Part shown: piece by piece, positions 15,819 through 23,300 of the stretch | Numbering within the stretch: the first letter of the stretch is position 1 | Layout of the letters: each line of letters begins with the position of its first letter | From: Actinomadura madurae | GTDB lineage: Bacteria > Actinomycetota > Actinomycetes > Streptosporangiales > Streptosporangiaceae | Length of the DNA: 64,000 bases | Reading direction: 5' to 3' | NCBI RefSeq assembly: GCF_900115095.1 | Contig: NZ_FOVH01000031.1 | Coordinates: 1-64,000 of the forward strand | Made by a program: the position numbers and the translations under genes | Notes under the pieces: generated by a model | Databases searched by the model: none | The model's input: only the letters and a program-made list of their open reading frames with translations | What the model was told of the DNA's origin: nothing

Positions 15819-17597
15819 TCATTCCGCGGCGGTTGGATCAGGGGCGGCGGTCGCGGCGGACCCGCCCGCGGTTTGCTTCGCGATCTTCTCTTCGACGATC
15901 CGCTTGCCCTGGGCGACGGTGTCGGCGTCCTTGCGCTTCCACCAGGGCGTGAGCCACATCTCGACCGGGCGGGCCGTCCCCGCCACGACGGCCGCGCGGC
16001 CGAACGGCATGGTCCTGAGCTCTTCGGGACTGATGATGTGCCTCCCGTTCTCCTTGCCGATGAGACCGGAGAGGTCGTCGAGGTCCTTGGTACTCCCGGC
16101 GCCACCAGAAACGATCTTGATGGATGAGTTCTCCCACAGGCGTGCGGCGCCGTCCGATCCCCACCTGGCGCGAGCGTCCGCCAGCGACGTCAGGTAGACG
16201 TGCACCGAGATCGAGTAGCCACCGGACTCGCCCATGTACACGGGAAGGCCGCCGATCGGGCAGATGTCCGTCGCCTGGTTCAACTCGAAGGTCAGCGGCG
16301 GATCGAGGCGCCCCGTCGGGTTCTTCATCGCCGTACCGCGGGCGGACCTGAAGTACTGCTCGATGATCGTGGTGACGACCGGTGCGATCCCGCCCCAGTC
16401 GGGCTGCTGCTTGCCGACGAAGTAGAGGGTGTTGCGGCCCTTGAGGAAATTGATGAAGTCGAACTCCTCGCCCAGAGGCGGCGAGCAGTCCTCCAGCACG
16501 TTCGGGTGCGAGAAGCAGTGCATGATCTGGATCGTGTTGGTCCAGGACCGCTCGTCCTTCCGGACGAACTCGAACTGCGACGCGTATCCCGGGGCGGCTG
16601 TGCCATCGCGCTCGCCCTGGCGCAGGATGTCGAGCGCCTCGTCGCCGTTCGCCTCGTAGACCCAGCGCATCACCTCGCGGAAGTTGACCTTGCCGATCGC
16701 GCCGGCGTGCAGGAGGCAGCGGATGATGGTGAGCACTCCGGTGAGGTAGGTGCCTTCCTCTCCGATCTGGAAATGGCTGGACTGGACGAGCGTCGCGGAC
16801 CTGACCGCGCACACGTTCGGGTCCTCGCACCCCTGCAACGGCGACCAGCGCATCCGGTTCGGCCACCCGGTCCAGTTGAACGGGTCGAACACGTACACCT
16901 CGCCGTACTGGGCCCGCACCATCGCGGTGTTGACGAACGTCTCCCGCCGGGTGGAGGTGACGATGCAGGGGCCGGGCGCGTCGATGGTGAAGGGCGTGAC
17001 GAAGTGCACGTCCTTTCCCTGCCGCGGCGCCGCGACGATGATCGCCGTGTCCTCGATCGAGGCGTACAGCTTGCGCCGGGATCTGATGTCCCGTCCGAGG
17101 TAGAAGCCCACCTCCTCGGGCTTCACCTCGCTCGCCGGCCGGTTCGCGGTGGACGGCCGCACCTGCTGGGCCTTGCTCAGGACGGTCCGCGCGCTCAGCA
17201 GCTTGCGGACCTCCCAGCCGGAGGCGAAGCCCAGGCGCAGCCGCCGGACCGGACGGTGCCGCCGGAAGTTCAGGAACAGCCGCACGCCGGCGTAGACCCC
17301 CACCGACGCCAGCACGAAGAGCAGGATCAGCAGGAAGAAGAAGAGCGGGCCGGCCCCCATGGCGGCGGCGGCCGCCGGCGGCCACGCGGCGTGCGGGTCG
17401 CCGGGGTTCCGGATGAAGTTGAAAGCGATCTCCGGGAAGTCCAGCGGATCCGAATCCGGCCAGCCCTTTCCCGCCAGCAGGCCGGACAGCTGGCCCGCCA
17501 GCCAGATCAGGAAGCTGAACACACCGCCCAGCAGCACGACGATGACGCCGATACCGAACAAGAAGGCGTAAACGTCGTCATCATCTCCACTGCTCAC
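15819..17597 (-). CDS. VirD4/TraG-like coupling protein homologue with altered Walker A and Walker B
   Basis: 592 residues. Two N-terminal transmembrane helices (about 10-35 and 84-107) and a TraG/VirD4-type cytoplasmic domain. The Walker A position reads AAPRQGKD (189-196); the expected Thr/Ser after GK is Asp and the leading Gly is Ala. The Walker B position reads LTFELNQATDICPI (435-448) where coupling proteins usually have LDEAANIAP, so Asp is Asn and Glu is Gln. Surrounding conserved sequence is kept (SLADARARWGSDGAARLWENS, KIVSGGAG). It probably cannot hydrolyse ATP normally. GTG 17597 has GAGGAG upstream. It is the last gene of the minus-strand half, behind the lipoprotein gene. Confidence 0.85.
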   Translation of the reverse strand: MSSGDDDDVYAFLFGIGVIVVLLGGVFSFLIWLAGQLSGLLAGKGWPDSDPLDFPEIAFNFIRNPGDPHAAWPPAAAAAMGAGPLFFFLLILLFVLASVGVYAGVRLFLNFRRHRPVRRLRLGFASGWEVRKLLSARTVLSKAQQVRPSTANRPASEVKPEEVGFYLGRDIRSRRKLYASIEDTAIIVAAPRQGKDVHFVTPFTIDAPGPCIVTSTRRETFVNTAMVRAQYGEVYVFDPFNWTGWPNRMRWSPLQGCEDPNVCAVRSATLVQSSHFQIGEEGTYLTGVLTIIRCLLHAGAIGKVNFREVMRWVYEANGDEALDILRQGERDGTAAPGYASQFEFVRKDERSWTNTIQIMHCFSHPNVLEDCSPPLGEEFDFINFLKGRNTLYFVGKQQPDWGGIAPVVTTIIEQYFRSARGTAMKNPTGRLDPPLTFELNQATDICPIGGLPVYMGESGGYSISVHVYLTSLADARARWGSDGAARLWENSSIKIVSGGAGSTKDLDDLSGLIGKENGRHIISPEELRTMPFGRAAVVAGTARPVEMWLTPWWKRKDADTVAQGKRIVEEKIAKQTAGGSAATAAPDPTAAE

Positions 17598-17648
17598 CTA
17601 TGACTCCTCAAGTCTGTATCGCCGGTCGCGATGTTTCTCTGCCCGGGG

Positions 17649-18269
17649 CTAGTCTTCGTCGCTTACGGTCACGCTGGAGATCCGCCAGGGAGCCTCCGCC
17701 GACGACCTGGTAAGCCCCACATAGACCACGGACCTTCTGGGATCCCCGCGCCATTTATCCCGCCCCGTGGGGGTCGCGATCATCTCCCATTGCCGGTAAG
17801 CGGCGGTCGGTCCATCGGGCGGAGCTCCCTCCTCTTTCGCGAGCGGTTCGAGACGCACCGCGAGATAGGCTCGGTGCCGCCGCCATTCAGCGGGGACGTA
17901 CTGCCGTACTTCTGCCTTGACCTCGGCCGCGTAGTCGGCGGTGAAGTAGCGTTCCGCGCGCAGTTTGGCGTCGCGCAATCCCGTGTCGACGGTGCTGTCG
18001 GCCGTGTACATGAGGGTCAGGGCACCCTTCGACAGTGCCGTCGGGTCCTGCTCCAAGATCTGGCGGGGGATCGGCAGATCATCGGGCAGCCCGTTCGGTG
18101 ACGGCACCGACGAGACGGCAGCGGACGGCGAAGTGCCGGCCGCCCCACCTCGTCCGGATGATCGCGCATCGGGCCGTCCTCCGTCGCCGCCGCCGCAGCC
18201 GGCGGCGAGGGCCGCGGCCACGATGACGCAGCCGGCGGAGCGGAACGCCGTGGCCCGTCGCCCGGTCAC
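17649..18269 (-). CDS. Lipoprotein of the T4SS-like locus
   Basis: 206 residues. A signal peptide ends in the lipobox LAAGC (Cys 25), so it should be a lipid-anchored protein outside the membrane. A Gly/Ser/Pro linker leads to a mixed alpha/beta domain (about 70-206) with a helix DAKLRAERYFTADYAAEV and closing strands (SVVYVGLTRS, PWRISSVTVSDED). Size and the helix followed by strands resemble the NTF2-like domains of VirB8/TcpC-type T4SS proteins, but I cannot show that. Its ATG overlaps the stop of the peptidoglycan hydrolase gene by 4 bases, so the two are co-expressed. Confidence 0.75.
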   Translation of the reverse strand: MTGRRATAFRSAGCVIVAAALAAGCGGGDGGRPDARSSGRGGAAGTSPSAAVSSVPSPNGLPDDLPIPRQILEQDPTALSKGALTLMYTADSTVDTGLRDAKLRAERYFTADYAAEVKAEVRQYVPAEWRRHRAYLAVRLEPLAKEEGAPPDGPTAAYRQWEMIATPTGRDKWRGDPRRSVVYVGLTRSSAEAPWRISSVTVSDED

Positions 18270-19540
18270 GCCGCACCCGTGTCCGCGCCGGCCCCGGCCG
18301 GAGCCATCGCGCGGATGGTCCCGGAAGACTTCTGCCCGCTGAAACGAAGGGCCCCCAGAAAATTGCTGCCGGGGGTGAATTTGGAGAACATGACGAAGGT
18401 GCCGGTCTTCTTGGCCTCGACCATCCAGTGCGTGCCGTTTTCCTGGCCGTAGTAGATCGCCACGTGCGTGGGCGGGGGGCCGCCGAAGTAGAGTAGATCG
18501 CCAGGGGCGAACGGACCGCTACGGGGAATCTTCTTGCCGATGCCCTGGCTCCATTGCGCCTGCGTCGTCCGGGCGATTTTGATCTTCTTTTTGGACGCTT
18601 GGTAGACCGCGTACATCGCGAGGCTCGAACAGTCGAACCCCTTGAAGCCCGCGCCTCTGCCCTTCCCCGGGTCCCAGGGGCCGTTCTCAGTGCCACCGCC
18701 CCACGAGTAGGGAGTCTTTCCGCCCACGCGCTGGGGTGGCGTCGGCGCGCTGCTGTCCTCCATCGTCCACCTCGCGGCGGCATAGGCGATCTGCTGGCCG
18801 AACGATCCGGCCGCCAGGCCCGATCCGGCGGCACAGCGCGGCATGTTCACATAGTTGGGCGCTCCCAGGCTGTAGTCGCCCTTGAGGTACTTGTCCCGTA
18901 CCGCCAGCACGTCTCTCACGTACGGATTGCTCTGCGGGGTGTAATTTCCGGGATTGTAGCGATGGACGGCGTTTCTTATGTCGTTCTCGCTGAGTGGTCC
19001 TCGCGGAGGGCCGTCCTTGGGGTTCGCCTTGCCGATACTGCCCCGAAGGTGGTTGGCGGCACCGAGAATCGCGTCCTGCGGATCGTAACGGTCTTCCTTT
19101 CCATCCCCGTTGCCATCGTCCCCGTACCCGCTCCCGCCGGCGGCTCCCGCCCACGAGGTCTGGAGGAATTGCATGGGGCCGCCCGCCCCCGCGTAGTTCT
19201 CCTCGCCGCGACGCATGCCCTTCAGCGTGGTCCTGCCGTGATCGGTCTCAATCTTGCCGATGGCGGCCAGCACTTGCCATGGGATGTTCTCTTCTTCGCC
19301 GATCCGTTTATAGTATTCAAAATAGTTCTTAGGAATGGAGTTCTTCTTCGCGCTCGCCTGTACCACTCCCGTGCTCCCCGTCGAGCCGCTCGGAGCACAT
19401 GCCTGCATCGCGAACTGCCCCAGTGGTCCCATCTGCTGCGACATGACCGACAGGCCCACCGCGGTGACCACCACCAATGTCATGGTGCCGCTCCCGAAGA
19501 TCATGGTGAGCAACCACCACACCATGGGGTTCCTTCGCAC
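18266..19540 (-). CDS. Bifunctional lytic transglycosylase / NlpC-P60 peptidoglycan hydrolase (VirB1-like)
   Basis: 424 residues. An N-terminal membrane helix (MTLVVVTAVGLSVM) precedes an SLT lytic transglycosylase domain (about 70-225) with catalytic Glu 98 in GKIETDHG and the motif AGGPMQFLQTSW. A C-terminal NlpC/P60 endopeptidase domain (about 245-410) has catalytic Cys 304 in GFDCSSL and His 359 in PPTHVAIYYG. Such two-domain enzymes open the cell wall for Gram-positive T4SS assembly. GTG 19540 has GGAGG 5 bases upstream. It is first in the minus-strand half, followed by the lipoprotein and coupling-protein homologue. Codon use is more A/T-rich than the flanks. Confidence 0.92.
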   Translation of the reverse strand: MRRNPMVWWLLTMIFGSGTMTLVVVTAVGLSVMSQQMGPLGQFAMQACAPSGSTGSTGVVQASAKKNSIPKNYFEYYKRIGEEENIPWQVLAAIGKIETDHGRTTLKGMRRGEENYAGAGGPMQFLQTSWAGAAGGSGYGDDGNGDGKEDRYDPQDAILGAANHLRGSIGKANPKDGPPRGPLSENDIRNAVHRYNPGNYTPQSNPYVRDVLAVRDKYLKGDYSLGAPNYVNMPRCAAGSGLAAGSFGQQIAYAAARWTMEDSSAPTPPQRVGGKTPYSWGGGTENGPWDPGKGRGAGFKGFDCSSLAMYAVYQASKKKIKIARTTQAQWSQGIGKKIPRSGPFAPGDLLYFGGPPPTHVAIYYGQENGTHWMVEAKKTGTFVMFSKFTPGSNFLGALRFSGQKSSGTIRAMAPAGAGADTGAA

Positions 19541-20148
19541 GCTGACCTCCTGGATGACGCCCGGCTGCCGGGGAACTCACCGAAAATCGTCCTGAGTTCC
19601 TGCTGTCGGACGGTTGTTTCGCTGCACCGATGAATCGCGGGCCATGGCTGACGCATATCCCTGCCCTCCGGCAGTGGATCGCCCGTTTCTCCTTTTGTCG
19701 CAACGGCGGACGCGGTCGGCAGATGAAGCCCTCGCGTCGAATGGCCCCGAACACCTGATCAGGTGATGTTCGAGGCGACGAGGTCGTCACGTCCTCCGCC
19801 GACGGGATCGCCGTGGGCAGGGCCGGGCCGCCGCCCGGTGCGAGGGCGGCGAGCGCTCCTGCAGGGCGGCCGGGATCGTTGGGCGTGGGGACGCCGAGTG
19901 ATCGACCTGGCCAGGTGCGTCGGCGGCTTTTCGGGCATGGCTCACCTCCTGCGACGCTGGAGTAGACAGTCCGGCGGGCTTCCGGAAGCGCAAGCCCCTC
20001 TGGCCTGCTCGTTCCGCCTTCGTCGTGCGGGAGTGCCTCGGGGCGGCCGGTGACCATTTTGTGGCCGGTTCGGCAGTGGCCGACGGGCATCCGGTCCTGA
20101 CGGTCGTCTTCGGCCCGACACAGTTGAGTCTCCCTGGAGAGGACCGAG
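19541..20148. other. 608-base region with little coding support
   Basis: Between the T4SS-like locus and the small Cys-rich genes. It probably holds the promoter of the minus-strand T4SS-like half. One short minus-strand frame with a strong ribosome site is listed separately. CCTGATCAGG (19754-19763) is a 10-base palindrome. I found no tRNA, repeat pair or att-like direct repeat that would mark an element boundary. Confidence 0.4.
19759..19938 (-). CDS. Possible small basic protein (59 aa), uncertain
   Basis: An ATG at 19938 is preceded by AGGAGG at ideal spacing, and the frame gives 59 residues starting MPEKPPTHLARSITRRP, very rich in Arg and Pro, with no recognisable domain. A different frame over the same bases (with VPTPNDPGRPAG) has better third-position G/C bias but no start, so this could be a frameshifted remnant of another gene. 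Strong Shine-Dalgarno is the only real support. Confidence 0.25.
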   Translation of the reverse strand: MPEKPPTHLARSITRRPHAQRSRPPCRSARRPRTGRRPGPAHGDPVGGGRDDLVASNIT

Positions 20149-20367
20149 ATGAAGTGCTTGAACCGGTGCAGCGGGGTTGTCAGGAATGCCAGTTCGGGAC
20201 GAGCGCAACTCGAGTGCCCCTCCTGCGGTGCCACCTACAACCGGTGCGGTCGCTTCGGGTGCGATGGGCTTCTGCGCGCACACCGGCTGACCGGCGGGAC
20301 CACCGGCTCCTGCAGCGACCAGTACTGCGGCACCACCGGCCGCGCCCCCGCGACGAGCGAGGGGTGA
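20149..20367 (+). CDS. Small Cys-rich putative zinc-ribbon protein
   Basis: 72 residues with eight cysteines: CLNRC near the start, CPSC (23-26), then Cys 33, Cys 38 and a C-terminal SCSDQYC. The segment LECPSCGATYNRC looks like a zinc ribbon. ATG 20149 follows GAGAGGACCGAG. The stop overlaps the next start (GTGA), so the two small genes are translationally coupled. I do not recognise a named family. Metal binding is inferred from the cysteine spacing. Confidence 0.55.
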   Translation: MKCLNRCSGVVRNASSGRAQLECPSCGATYNRCGRFGCDGLLRAHRLTGGTTGSCSDQYCGTTGRAPATSEG

Positions 20368-20576
20368 GGGTCGTGTACACCGCCTCCGCCACCGCCGTCA
20401 CCGTCGTCCGAGGCGAGCAGAAGAAATACATGCGGTCGTGTAGACACTGGCATCTCGCCAAGGCCGGCGCGGAGCGGTGCGCGCGCCACCTGGAGGACGA
20501 GATCCGGGAGCTGGCCGGCGACCGGGCCGACCAGCTGGTCATCACGCACGCCGTCACCCGGACGGCCGGCGACTGA
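20364..20576 (+). CDS. Small His/Cys-containing protein coupled to the zinc-ribbon protein
   Basis: 70 residues starting at GTG 20364, overlapping the upstream stop by 4 bases. A basic stretch GEQKKYMRSCRHWHLAK has closely spaced Cys and His, followed by CARH, an acidic helix (LEDEIRELAGDRADQ) and a strand-like end. The Cys/His pattern could bind a metal. No family recognised. It lies about 100 bases before the channel-like gene on the same strand and may be co-transcribed with it. Confidence 0.5.
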   Translation: MRVVYTASATAVTVVRGEQKKYMRSCRHWHLAKAGAERCARHLEDEIRELAGDRADQLVITHAVTRTAGD

Positions 20577-20680
20577 GCGAGGCCGGCGCCGGGCCGCCGG
20601 CACGTGTCCGGGACGCGTGCCGGCGGACGTCGAGAGGCGGACGTGCTGCCGAGCCCGCCCGAACGCGCACGGTAGGCGGC

Positions 20681-22024
20681 ATGAGCGCAACGCGACGCGT
20701 CCTGGTGATCGGCGACATCGAGATAGCCCGGCTCGCATGCACGTCCCTCACCCGGCACGGCAACGACGTCACCCATCTGCTCCGGCCCAACGAGGACGAC
20801 CTGCGCGGCGCGCTAGGTGACGTGGACGCGGTCGCGGTCCTCGTCCGCGGCGACGTCGTCGCGCTGCGGTACGCGCTGCTGGCCGAGCATCTGCGCCCCG
20901 GCATCCGCCTCGTGGTCATGCTCTTCGACCGGACCGTCGCCGACCAGCTGCTGAGGGCCGTCCCCAACTGCCAGGTGACCTCCCCGGCCGACATCGCGGT
21001 GCCCGCGATCGTCGGGGCCTGCCTCGGCCCGCCGGTCCTCGCCGTCGACGTCCGCAGCTCGCCCGCCACCGTGTTCGTCGAGACCGCCGACGGGGTCGCC
21101 GCCGACGTCTGGCGTCCCGACCGCCTGCCCCGCAGGATCATGCGCGGCTTCACCCGCCAGCTCCGTCCCCATGACCTGACCAGCAGGATCCTGCTCACCG
21201 GCCTGGCGGGACTGGCCGTCACGCTGCTCCTGGAATGGGCGCTGGCCGTCCTCGTCCTGCACCAGCCGGCCGCCGCGGCGTTCTACACCGCTACCCGTGT
21301 GGTCGCGACGGTCGGCTCCGGGGAGCATCCGGCGCCCGGCTGGTTCCTCGTCCTGTCGGGCACCGGGATGCTGCTGACCATCGGTTTCAGTGCCCTGTTC
21401 ACCGCGGGGATCGTGAACCGGTTCCTGTCCGGCCGCAGCGTCGACATCGTCGGCCCGCGTACGCTTCCCACCCGTGACCATGTGGTCGTGGTGGGGCTGG
21501 GGCAGGTCAGCCTTCGGCTGTGCATGGCACTGCGGCACCTGCGCATCCCGGTGCTCGCGGTCGAACGCGACCCGCGGGCCGCCAACCTGCGGCTCGCCAG
21601 GGCGGCCGGGATCCCCGTCCTGATCGCGCACGCCGAGGACCGGGACGTCCTCCAGCGGCTCAGCCTGCACCGGGCCCGCGCTTTCGCCGCCATGGGCGCC
21701 GACGACCTGGACAACGTCGAAGCGGCCATCGCGGCCCTCGCGCTGGTGCCGGACCTGCGCGTGGTGCTGCGCGCGGGCGACCACGCCGTGATCAACGAGA
21801 CCAGGTCGCTCTTCCCGATCGGCGACGTGTGCGACATCCCCGCGATGACGGCCCAGGCGGTGACCGGGGGAGTGAACGGGGCGTCCGTGCACTTCGTCCG
21901 TCCGCGCGACGGGGAGTCCGCGGGAACAGGGGGCGACCGGGTCTCCAGGTGCGCCTGTCCGGTCACGGCACCGGCTGGTAACGAGACGGGACTCCGAGAC
22001 CCACATGAGGCATCCACATCCTGA
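20681..22024 (+). CDS. Two-TM potassium-channel-like protein with N- and C-terminal Rossmann (RCK/TrkA-N) domains, altered selectivity filter
   Basis: 447 residues. An N-terminal TrkA-N-like domain (VLVIGDIEIARLACTSL), a pore module at about 168-250 with two helices (LLTGLAGLAVTLLLEWALAV and LSGTGMLLTIGFSALFTAGI), then a second Rossmann domain (HVVVVGLGQVSLRLCMAL, VLAVERDPRA). Layout is RCK-pore-RCK. The pore loop reads TRVVATVGSGEHP; the usual K+ filter is TVGYGD or TVGFGD, so the aromatic is replaced by Ser and the acidic residue is Glu. The ion it conducts, if any, is uncertain. ATG 20681 has only a weak ribosome site. Its 3' end overlaps the convergent gene at 21963-22574 by 62 bases. Confidence 0.8.
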   Translation: MSATRRVLVIGDIEIARLACTSLTRHGNDVTHLLRPNEDDLRGALGDVDAVAVLVRGDVVALRYALLAEHLRPGIRLVVMLFDRTVADQLLRAVPNCQVTSPADIAVPAIVGACLGPPVLAVDVRSSPATVFVETADGVAADVWRPDRLPRRIMRGFTRQLRPHDLTSRILLTGLAGLAVTLLLEWALAVLVLHQPAAAAFYTATRVVATVGSGEHPAPGWFLVLSGTGMLLTIGFSALFTAGIVNRFLSGRSVDIVGPRTLPTRDHVVVVGLGQVSLRLCMALRHLRIPVLAVERDPRAANLRLARAAGIPVLIAHAEDRDVLQRLSLHRARAFAAMGADDLDNVEAAIAALALVPDLRVVLRAGDHAVINETRSLFPIGDVCDIPAMTAQAVTGGVNGASVHFVRPRDGESAGTGGDRVSRCACPVTAPAGNETGLRDPHEASTS

Positions 22025-22574
22025 GCGCCAGCAGGTACAGGCCGAGGATGAGGACCGGTGACAGCCATCTGGAGACCGGCGACCGGTCGTCCGGGATGGT
22101 CAGGGTCACCAGCACCAGGGTCGCCGACGCGGTGAACCCCAGGCCGAGCACGCTGAGGAGCACACCCGACCGGTTCTGGCAGCCGAACGACCAGGCACCG
22201 CCTCCGACGCAGACGTCGGCCTGGGCATGGACGAACCGGAGAAGCGAGAACAGACCGCCGACGAACCACGCCGCCGTGCCCAGTGCGACGCTGAGACTCT
22301 GGCCCCGAACCGGTGTCGGCATGCCGTCGTGCCGGACGCCACGCACGTCCCTGACCGCCATCATCACGAGCGGACCGACTGCGGCCGCCACTGCCAGAGT
22401 CCCCGCGCCCCACCCCGCGCCGCTCGCCCACAGGGGCGGGTTCTCGGGGTTCGTGCCGCTCGACGGCCAGGTCGACATGGTCATGACGTAGAGGAGCGCT
22501 ATCGCGGCCCCGACCCCGCCTATCACCGTGTACTCACGAGAGCGGCCGCTCGCCGTCACCAGGTTGCTCGTCAC
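21963..22574 (-). CDS. Four-TM membrane protein, unknown function
   Basis: 203 residues with about five hydrophobic stretches (VIGGVGAAIALLYVMTM, AGTLAVAAAVGPLVMMAV, VALGTAAWFVGGLFSLL, VLLSVLGLGFTASATLVLV, LSPVLILGLYLLALRMW). Two cysteines flank an extracellular-looking loop (ADVCVGGGAWSFGCQN), possibly a disulfide. GTG 22574 has AGGAG 8 bases upstream. The last 62 bases overlap the end of the channel-like gene on the other strand. No family recognised. Confidence 0.7.
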   Translation of the reverse strand: MTSNLVTASGRSREYTVIGGVGAAIALLYVMTMSTWPSSGTNPENPPLWASGAGWGAGTLAVAAAVGPLVMMAVRDVRGVRHDGMPTPVRGQSLSVALGTAAWFVGGLFSLLRFVHAQADVCVGGGAWSFGCQNRSGVLLSVLGLGFTASATLVLVTLTIPDDRSPVSRWLSPVLILGLYLLALRMWMPHVGLGVPSRYQPVP

Positions 22575-22691
22575 GCGGGTGACTCCTGTCTCGCCCGAGC
22601 CCACCGTGCGTGTGCTCAGGGACAGGACCGTCCGTCCCCCGAACGGGCCGGCAACCGGTGCCGCGCGCCGCCCGTCTATCGTCGATGAGCG

Positions 22692-23243
22692 ATGACTGGG
22701 GAGAAGAAGTGGCCGCTCGACCGGAACGCCGGGCCGGATCACCGGCGCCGCGGCATCGGCATCCGGGAGATGCGGGCCGAGGACGCGGATCGAGTCTTGG
22801 AGATCTACCAGCTCGGCCTGGACACCGGTGAGGCGAGCTTCGAGACGACCGCTCCCACCTGGGAGGAGTTCGATGCCGCCAAGCTCGACCGGTACCGGTA
22901 TGTCGCGACCGGCGCGGAGGGTGACGTGCTCGGCTGGATCGCCGCCGGCCGTGTGTCCGCCCGCCGCTGCTACGCCGGTGTGGTGGAGCACAGCGTCTAC
23001 ATCAGCCCGGACGCCCGCGGGCTGGGCCTCGGCGCCGCGCTGCTGGACGCCTTCATCGCCGCCACCGAGGCCGGCGGCATCTGGACGGTCCAGGCCGGCA
23101 TCTTCCCGGAGAACGCCGCGAGCCTCCGGATGCACGCCAGGGCCGGGTTCCGAACCGTCGGAACCCGGCGGCGCATCGGCCGCCTGAACGGCCGGTGGCG
23201 GGACGTCGTCCTGCTCGAACGGCGCAGCCCGGCCGTCGAGTGA
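22692..23243 (+). CDS. GNAT family N-acetyltransferase (phosphinothricin acetyltransferase-like)
   Basis: 183 residues. The acetyl-CoA binding motif A is DARGLGLGAALLDAFIAAT (about 104-122), and the flanking GIREMRAEDADRVLEIYQLG, ASFETTAPTWEEFD and HSVYISP resemble PAT/arsinothricin-type acetyltransferases that acetylate amino-acid analogues. MHARAGFRTVGTRRRIGRL is the usual C-terminal segment. Substrate cannot be decided. It stands alone, divergent from the membrane protein gene. Confidence 0.88.
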   Translation: MTGEKKWPLDRNAGPDHRRRGIGIREMRAEDADRVLEIYQLGLDTGEASFETTAPTWEEFDAAKLDRYRYVATGAEGDVLGWIAAGRVSARRCYAGVVEHSVYISPDARGLGLGAALLDAFIAATEAGGIWTVQAGIFPENAASLRMHARAGFRTVGTRRRIGRLNGRWRDVVLLERRSPAVE

Positions 23244-23300
23244 GACCGGGGGCGCACCGGGCCCGGAATTCGAGGGGTTCCGAGCCCGATGGCGGGACGG

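Noticed and set aside
16200..17603. 467-codon plus-strand frame
   Set aside because: Antisense to the VirD4-like gene, composition typical of a GC-rich shadow.
8718..19540. Integrative conjugative element
   Set aside because: No integrase, relaxase, replication gene, tRNA target or direct-repeat boundary was seen in the window; it may still be a remnant.
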